Assembly (NCBI GenBank): GCA_900893395.1
Contig: CAAHFI010000360.1
Span: forward strand, 1 to 30,064
Origin: Euglena gracilis
Lineage: Eukaryota > Euglenozoa > Euglenophyceae > Euglenales > Euglenaceae
DNA: 30,064 nucleotides
Direction of reading: 5' to 3'
Part shown: in pieces, positions 19,646-28,700 of the stretch
Position numbering within the stretch: position 1 is the first letter of the stretch
Layout: each line of letters begins with the position of its first letter
Position numbers and translations under genes: made by a program
The notes under the pieces: generated by a model
Database searches by the model: none
What the model saw: the letters and a program-made list of their open reading frames with translations, nothing else
Told to the model about the DNA's origin: nothing

Positions 19646-22600
19646 GTTTTCGGATGGTACTGGTGTGGCACACCCATCCAAACCAACCCCATCCCTATTT
19701 AGTTGGTGTGCCTGCTCTTGGGCAGCATCCCGTAAACCCGCCATATTTACCTGCACAAGCGCAGGGTCTACAACAAGTACACCTTCCGCCGCCAACTAAT
19801 ATCGCAACCCCACCAAAATGAATAATGGATAAAAAGCCCACACAAGTCGGGTCCAAAGAAAAGCGCGTCGCCGCCGTCGGAGGCGGTCCGCCAGAAGTGC
19901 TCTGTTAGGGGGGGGGTGGCATACAATAACTTGCCACCGGCTGGTTCGGTCGAGGGGGGGGGGGCTCAATGGGCCAACAACCCCTGGGCCCTCCCTTTCC
20001 ATGCATGCTCGGCCCCGAAACTAGGCCGGCGGCCTTAACCTACGACTTTGGCGCCCCGTTTTTCGGCGTTCTGTCCGATTTTGCGAGGCTGCCCGGGAAT
20101 CCCCGCCACCCTGTGGGTGGGGGGTGGGGGGTTGACCTCCCACGCGGCCTTCCCGTACAGCCCTGGCCTGGCCCGCCGAACTCCGGAATTTAAATATGCC
20201 AATTTGGCCCCCGGGTTCGATGTAAGGAGAGCGCACGGGGTTTGGCGGGACCCCCCTGGACTGGCGGTGGGGTCCGGACCCCCCCCCATCCACCTGCATG
20301 GCCCCCCTGGGGTGGGCCCCCGGCCGAACCCCCAATCACGGCTCGGGCCGTGTGCTGGGGTACAGCCGCGTGGCGCCAGCCCCCTCCCGGGGCAGGCGAA
20401 ACCAGTGGTGTGGGACTTTCAGCGGGCACAGCCCCGGCGCGTGGCACCGGCTGGCCTCCCCCGGCCGGCTCCTCGTCGCCGCGCTGGTGTTCGAGGTGGA
20501 GGACCGCTTGTACGACCCTGCCCCCGCTGCCTCGCCCGGGTGTGCCCCCAAGGGTTAGTGTTGCACGGCGGGCTGCTTGAGTGTCTGTGTGGCGTGTGTT
20601 TGTGAGCATTTTTTTCTTGGCGTGATTGTCGGTGTGTGTTGTGTGTTGTGTGCGTTGTAAATGATTGAATGTCCTCTAAAGTGTGTGTGTGTGTGGGTGG
20701 GTGGATTTTTTTTTGAAACAAAATCAGCGAAAAACCCATTATACACCTTTTCCCAGTTGCAGGGACCCCCGGTTCCCCCCCAGGGGGGGGTCTAGCTGAT
20801 CCATTTCTTCCAGTGTCTAGCAAAATGCTAGCCAGTGGACTCCCCTGGATCCTCAAGCAATGGCCTGACCGGGAAAACGTAAATATTTCTCCTCTTACCT
20901 GGACCCACCCAGGAAACTGTCCGCTGCGGACGTTCATCCAGACCTGTCTCCTACCTCTCTGTACTCGTTGACTTGTTCCGGAGACAGATTCCCAGGTTGG
21001 GGTCAGCAGGTGTGTGTCATTTCATCCCACGTGTGACACGGGGGGTTTTAAAAATAGGGAGTGGGTTGTCGGGCCCCGCCTTTTCTTTGGGCGCCACTCC
21101 AGGCCGGCGGACGTCGCGGACAAGTCCGTCAGCCGCAAAGAGCGGTTCCAGCTCGTCAAGCTGCGGGCCCTGCTGCGGGACTTGACGGAGTTGGGCTCGG
21201 GGGTGGCCCCCGCCGTGTACGAGAAACACGTGCTGTGCGAGTACCGGTGTGTGTGTGTGTGTGTGTGTGTTGTGTTATATGCTGTGTGTGTTCGTGTAAC
21301 ACCAAAAAATTACAGCCCCCCCTAAGGGGGGGAGCCTCCACCAGCACAAGTTTTAAAGCTAGAGAAGTTTTCTCTAGCTTAGCAATCGGTTAGGGAAGAA
21401 GTACACACTCTCACACCGAATAATATACGTGCACACACACAATGCACAGCCATCATGCAAGTATTGTTTGTGATCGCAATGATTTTGTGCCAATGAATTG
21501 TTGGCATAGGTGAAAGAAATCGGCGAAGTTTTAATATCTCGCAATGTGCTATTGCTAAGTGTTCTGTCCAGTGTTCACTCCCTTCCTTTTCGTTGCATGT
21601 TCGACCCAGCTCAGGCCCTTTTCCAGCCTGGATAACCCCATAGGGTCGGTCAGCCAAGCCTTTTTCCAACCAGCCCAAATTTCTTTTCACCACCACTGGA
21701 CGAAGCAACGCCCTGCCACTGACAAAAAAATTAATAAATAACGAACAAACAATGATGGCTACAAATGAGTGTGTTGCTCTGGTGTTTCGCAAAGAAACAT
21801 CATTTCTCTGCGAAAAGAACCCGGACAATGCCACCCAGGAAAAAACAACGAGATTGAAAGCACCAATTGCGGTTTAGCAGCTGCAACTCGAATATGGCAC
21901 ATATTTCCAGAACGTCCAAGACAAAACGTCGGGTGTAGGACACGGCAGTGAAGACCAACGCGTTTCGCTCGCATGACGCTTTGCTGCGGGCCAAGCATCG
22001 GCGGGCCCCCACGGGTTTTTTTGCGGACGCTGCCTGGCGGGGCTGCCTTTTCCGTTCACTGGCGTGCCCCATGTGGCCCGGACCTTTCCGTCGCCGGCCA
22101 CCTTGCCATGCCCCCGCCCAGGCTGGTGCGGTTCCTCCGGGTCCGGGGCACCGTGGGCGCCGCGGCCGAAATGGCGCGCGCCGCTCTGCGGTGGCGCGCA
22201 GGCGTCTTTGCTGTAAAGTGACGGGCCCAAGCGGAATTGCCACCCAAAACGCCGCTTTGCCAACAACGCCACTTTGTGCACTTTTTTGGCCAAAATTTGT
22301 GGAGCTCCAATATCCGGCGAAGTGCCGAAGGTGACAGTGTCCTCTTTCTGAGGCGGCCTTTGGTGTCCCCCTAGTCTGCGTGATGGTTTTTTTAAAACCC
22401 TTGTCCAACGATCGACCCTCCCCGGTCGGCGGACACCTTCTTGAATGTTTCTCGACTCCATGAATGTTACTGGTTCAAGCAGAAGGCATTTTCGACCCTC
22501 CTGGGGTGGATTGGAGGTTTTGGTGTTGGCAGTGGTTTCCGCATGGTGAGACCCACCAGGACCCAAAACGTCCACCGGTACAGGGGGCCTGGTATTGGAC

Positions 22601-25600
22601 CCCATGTTGGCGCAAGCCAACCCCCCCCCCTGGGAGTTGTCAAAAAAAAAGAAGCCTGGTGGCGCACGGAGTTCGGTGCAGACACCATCCTGGAGGATTT
22701 CACCCCGGAGCCGTGCACAGGGAGCCCCCGGTGCCCCGCCGGCTGCACGGACCTGGAAGGAGCACCTCAGTAATACGGCCCTCCGTGACATGGTCACGGT
22801 GATTGCCCCCCCCCCATCACAGCGAGGCCTGGAGGTCCCTGAGGCCGGGTCCTGCAGTATTTCGGAGCCCCGCGTGGTTGAGCTGTCTCGAGAAGCAGGC
22901 GTGTGCAGCGCCACCCCGGGGTGCAGGATGGAGGGCGGTGGTCGGCGGTTTGGATGGGGTTGCCAGCCCCCACGCACCTTGGGCGATGCGGGGCGATGAA
23001 ATGAAGTTGCCAAAAGCAGCAATTAAAAAGTCGAAAAATGGTCGAAAAGCATGGAAAATGGCCGAGGGGGCCAAACAGCGATCAAAAAAAAATAGCCAAA
23101 AAATGGCAAAAAGTGGCCACAGGCAGCCAAAACTGGCCACATGCGGCTAAAACGGAAGAACACCAACCGAAAATTGTCCGCAGCGGCTCGTCCTACAGCC
23201 CGTCGGATCGCCCCCGCAAGGCCCAGCAACGCCCTGCAGATTTTTTAGGCCAGTGTCTGCTTTTAGCCATTTTTGTAGCCCGTTTGGTGTTTTTTTTTTT
23301 GCATGTGGTGGTGCAGCACTGGAGCAGATGTAGAGATGGCTGGAGTGGATGTCGATCAAGGCGTCGCTTAAACCGAATTGGACCAGACCTCTGTTTAGTG
23401 TGTATCGGCAAAAAAATTTTTTGCGTATCGTGTGTATCGGTAAAAAGAATTTGTGTATCGGTGTGTATCGGCAATTTTTTTTTACGAAACGTTATATTCT
23501 TGTCCATGGTTTCAAGGCCTTCTCGCAAGAACTCCCGTTCTGGGCCGTTTTGCGACGGCTTTTCGAAATGAAGGATTTGACACCAAAGAGATTTTCCCAT
23601 TTCTCAGCATTGACGTTTTACGGGTTGAGCAGGGGCTAATGTCCACATGGTGTTAAAAGATCAACCTGTGTTTTTCCCCCATTTTTGTAAAATTTTGTGT
23701 GTCGTTGTGTATCGGCAAAAAGAATTTGTGTATCGGTGTGTCTCGGAAAAAAATTTTTTGTGTATCGGTGTATATCGGCAAAAAATTTTTGTGTATCGGT
23801 GCGCATCGTTAATACACTGGACTCCATCCCCCCCTGGGGATGGGTCCACCTGGACAGCAGCCTTTTTCCAGCCAGCCCAAATTTTCCAGCTTTTTGTGCT
23901 AGACCCGCTCCCAGGGTCACTAAGCACCGATGCGGAACGGCGGGAATGCGGCTATTGGAGCAAATGTGGAGATGCGGCGATGCGATGGGGCGGATGCGGA
24001 GATGCGGGTGCGGTATTGCAGATATGGGAAATGGTACCATACCCGGCAGCTATTTGGGGATTTGGGAATGGACTGGGGATGCAGGTCTTGGAGCGCAGGA
24101 GAGGATGTAGCTTTTGGAGTTGATGGGGAAATGCGTGGATGCGGCTTAAGCTGCAATAATTTGACCAGTGTATGAAAGAGGTCAAGAACAGCCAAAATCG
24201 ATCAACAGTGGCGAAAGTTGGCCAAAAGCAGCATAAAAGGACCAAATGTGCATAGAAGCACCAAGCGTGACCAAAATTTGCAAAAACGAAACCAAAGAAG
24301 CGGAAGCAATGCAGGCCTATGGAGGCCGATGCAGGGCAATGCCGGATCCAAAACACCGTTCTTCTCTTCGCCTCTTTTGCCTGTGTTGTTGCCCTCGCTC
24401 CTGTTCAGGAGGATCGGCTGGGGTGTTATCTGCGAGATTCCGAGGGGCACCTCACCGTTTGCTACAGAGGTATACCCATCCTGCATTTGAATTTGGTCCT
24501 TTTTTTGTGCCAGGAATACATCAGACAAAATGGCAACTAAGTTGTTTTAGTCTGTGGGTTGGGTCTCATTTCTTTCACCAAATCCAAATTTGCGCTCGAT
24601 GCGCATTTTTGTTTAATTTCGGATGAGATTTGGAGTCATGTTTTAGAAATTTAAGTTTAAATTAATTGAAAAGAAATTAAGTTGCGCTTTTGGCAAAAAG
24701 TTAGGAAGAAATCAGAAAAATAAAATTGCAAAAGAGAAAAGAAGAAAAAATAATAAAAAGAGGACTGAAATTCGGCTGAACATTTGGCTTAAATTAGGCC
24801 TCAATTTGGCCCCCCTGCCGATTTACCTCTGACCCTAACCCATATTTCTTAACCCAAACCCAAACCCCGGTCATTAACCTTAATCCTGAAAATAACCCTG
24901 TAATACGGTGGTGAGTTGGTTTCCAAAGGAAAACCGGGGGGGGGACCTCAGTAGTTTGACCTGGGCGGCCGAAGTTTCCCGCAGGTGCAATTATTGCGTC
25001 CCCCCGAGAAGGGTCCCATTTCCAAATAAATAAATAACTGTGCACTGCACAGCATATGGTTTCCTGTTTTTTTTATATTGCATTATTTATTTACCTTTGG
25101 ACATTCATTCCTGTTGTGCTGCACCGTGTCCCTTGAAAAGTGCGCATTGTGACAGAGAAAGTGGATGAGGCAAAAGGCAAAACGCGCCTAAATTGCATTA
25201 TTTGATTTATATGGTATAGCACATCTACCTGCATATTATCTGCATATCAAAATATATGTGCATCCGGAAACATTTTCATACATATATTCAAACATTCACA
25301 TGTGTGTACGTGCATGCATCCCTACAGACAGACAGACAGACAGACATGCACATATTATTCATGATATATGAATAAGTACATCCGCGCATACATCCATGGA
25401 CATATCAATCCACAGATGATTTATGTATATACATGCATACGTACATATGTACATGTGTGTGCGAATTTATTGGATGAAGTCTGGTTTGTCATGAACCCTC
25501 ATGGCTGCGGGTTTCGTCATCAGGTGGGTATGTGGACTGGAAGAAGGCTTGGGCTGCGGTCCATGAGGACATGGACTACGCAATACGAGTGGCGGTTTGG

Positions 25601-25751
25601 ACGCTGGAGCTGTTGTGGGCTGACATGGAAAAGCTGCATGAACAAGTTTGCATTGCACTGTGTGCGTGTGTGTGCTGATGTGTGGGTGGGTGGATGGGGG
25701 TGGAGGTAATTCTGTGTGTTATGTGCGTGAGTTGTGTGTGTGTGTGTGTTG

Positions 25752-25791
<40 letters not shown>

Positions 25792-28700
25792 TGTGTGTGT
25801 TTACCAGTGGGTGTTTGGTCACATACACGAACGGGAGGTAGGGGAGGGTGGGATCAGGGGTGGCGGTATTCCTCGTTAGAGGTAAGGGTATTGATTGAGA
25901 GGTTATGTTTGGCATAGGGTTCGGGCTAGGGTAGAGTAGGGATAGCAGTAAGGTTGAGGGTTAGGGACAAGGTCAGGGATAGAAATGGGGGGTGGTAGGA
26001 TGGAGGGGCAAGGCTCTGCCAGCCCCCCCCCCCGCAGACGTCCGGCGCGGTGCCGAGCCGGCTCACGGTGGTGTACGACCTGGAGGGCTTCGAGTGGGAC
26101 CGGCAGGTGCCCCTCGCCACGCTGCTCGCCGTGGCCCGCCGCTTCTTCCCCATCCTCAGCCAGAACTACCCCTGGTTCCTGCCCGGGCTGGCCCGGGCTG
26201 AAGGGGGGGGGTGGGGTTCAGTGGTGGGAGGGGAGGGGGTGTGCTGGATGGGTTGTCTCCCACCTAACAGTTGGAAGACTGGACCGTTCCCCCTGCAGGG
26301 GAGGTTCCTGATGGCCCATTCATGGTCATTTTTTCTTGGTCATTTTCTTTTTTCGGTTTGTCTTCTTTTTTTTTCTGATGTATTTTATTATACATTTATT
26401 TCACCATTTAACCCACAAAGGTGCTGACATTTCATGTTGTGTCTTTTTTTGTCTGGACCCTAACCTCATTTTTTTCGGTCGCATTGTGTGAGGAATGCCG
26501 CTTCTTCGTGATGATAAATGTTAATGTTCCCTTGCGACTACACTCTGAACAGCAATTTGGGACACCCAAATTGGTGGTGCTCTTTGGGCTATTCTGGCCA
26601 CTATTGATTTGCCCCCAAAATGGCCAAATCAAAATTGGCCGGTCGCAAACAGAATTGGCCTAAAGCAGCCAAAAGCAGCCAAATTCCTGCAGCCCAAAAG
26701 TAGCCAAAAGTGTGGCCAAGATTGCCCAAACAGTAGCAAGGCACCGTTGACCTCGAAGCTTCGGCGCCGATGGAATTTCGTTTGCCGCCTGCATGGATGG
26801 GGGGGTCCACCCCATTTACCCAGGCTGCCCTGCCCACCCCAAGGCCGTCCACATGGGACGTTTTTTTTTTTTTTGCTTAAAGACCGCCCTCAGGCCTAAG
26901 GGCCGGCAACGGCCAGTCCAGCGTCGAACGCCGTCGGAATTTGACGCGTTGGAAAACTCTTTTTTTGAGGGGTGCCTTGGGGATGGACGAATCCAACTAT
27001 GCCGGAAATCACTTTTTTCTGCGATTCGGCCCCATTTCTTTGCCGAAATATGGGCCGTTTTCCCCATGGATTGTTCATTGAATCTCGTGGGAGGGGGTTA
27101 AATTATTGCTCGAAAACCGCCCTACCCGCCTCCTCTCCTCTCCACGGGGCCACCGGGGAAAAGGGCCGCCCGCCTCCACACCGCTTCCTGGTCGTCCGCG
27201 CGCCGTGGATGTTTGCCTCCGTGTGGGCGGTGATCAAGCCGCTCATCCCCAAGGTGTGGGGCCTGTGGCATGTCGGTGGCTGTTGACCGCCTGAGCTTCC
27301 TCCCATCCCACAACACCCCTGCCCTCCCCCAGGGACAGATGGGAAGCCCTTCAGTTTTGAGGTAGGTGGTGGGGGGGTTCGGACCCCCCGTCAAATTTTA
27401 TCGACATTTTTCCTCTTGGAAAATTCTTGGATTTTCAGTGGCATTTTTGCTTCAAAAAACTGCGAGAATCAAAATTTTGAGAAAATTGTGAAAATTTGGA
27501 AGGTGTGAAAAAAATGCGGCTTTGGGGGGTTTGGGGTGGTCGGTCCTCCACCCCCCTCCATGGAAACATAACAAATGTTTTGCTGGTGCTCTGCGCCGGA
27601 AAATGAGCGAAAAAACGCCCTTTTCCCTCATTTTTGAGGATTTTGCACATTCTTTGATGTTTATTGTTTTCCAAAAAAAAAAGTATTCAAAAGATCAAAA
27701 ATGAGCAGATTTTTATTCGATGAAAATCAGGGATTTTTGATTAAATTTGGCCTGGTGTCCGGGCCTGTACCAGTCCACAAAAACCGAAAAAATTCCCAGA
27801 CCCCTTCAGTTTCAAGGAAGAAAGGGGGGTCCGACCCCCCCCCTACGTGTTGGGCAGGGGGTTGCAACAGTCGCAAGTCTTCGTGCCCAGTCGGCCTGCT
27901 GATGAACAACTGAACGCACAAGTTCCAAGGAAATTACGACAGGTACCACACGAGACTGAAAGTGAAAGGTTTCCCAAATTCCAGAATCCCTAAGTTAACC
28001 CTCAAAAAGTAGATCTCCTGAGCTCCTCTCCTACCCTACATCGGCACACATTTTGTTAAGCTTTAGGGGACTCTACCACACGGGGGTCCAGTCTTAGACC
28101 CTGTGGACACCCAAAAGCGAATGAAGCCCAAATTCAGCTGTTGCACAATTATGTTGACTTGTTTTTTTGTGATTAATTGGGGTTTCCCCCTTGCGCAGTG
28201 GGATGGCGGCACAGCTGACCCCTTTGCCGCAGGAGATGCTCCCCGCATTACGGTGGCCGGCCCCGGGACCACGGACTTCCTTAACACTGCTGTGCCCCTC
28301 CCCCCTGGGGTCCAAAAGAAACCCCTGGATGCAGTTTGGCACCTGTACGAACCCACCACCTCTGCGCCCCGGGAGATGCGTCGGTCGCCCTACGGGAGGC
28401 TGTGGCCGGGGCGAAGGTCGCCCAGGAAGCTCGCCCCCGCCGTGCCGCCGGCCCAGCTCCCGAAGTTCCTCGGCGGCGGCCAGGGGAGGCCCCGCCGCGG
28501 ACCCGCCGCGGACGAAGTGCCGCGCCGGTCAGCCGGGGTTCGGAATGTTTGTGTTGACCGTTTCCCGTCCGCGGCGACTTTGACAAACGCTCAAAATTGG
28601 CACAAGACACTTCAAGTGTGCCAAAGATGGCCAAAAGTGGCGAAAAGTGCCCAGGTGGTCAAAAGCGGCAAAAGTCGGGAAATGACCAAACTCAACCTCT

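Noticed and set aside
19747-19824. Frame reading HIYLHKRRVYNKYTFRRQL before a stop
   Set aside because: Attractive composition, but a stop lies just upstream in frame and no acceptor gives the right phase with neighbouring exons.
23170-23250. GC-rich exon-like island (SYSPSDRPRKAQQRP)
   Set aside because: Has an acceptor-like start but no donor in a phase that joins the flanking exons; left unannotated.
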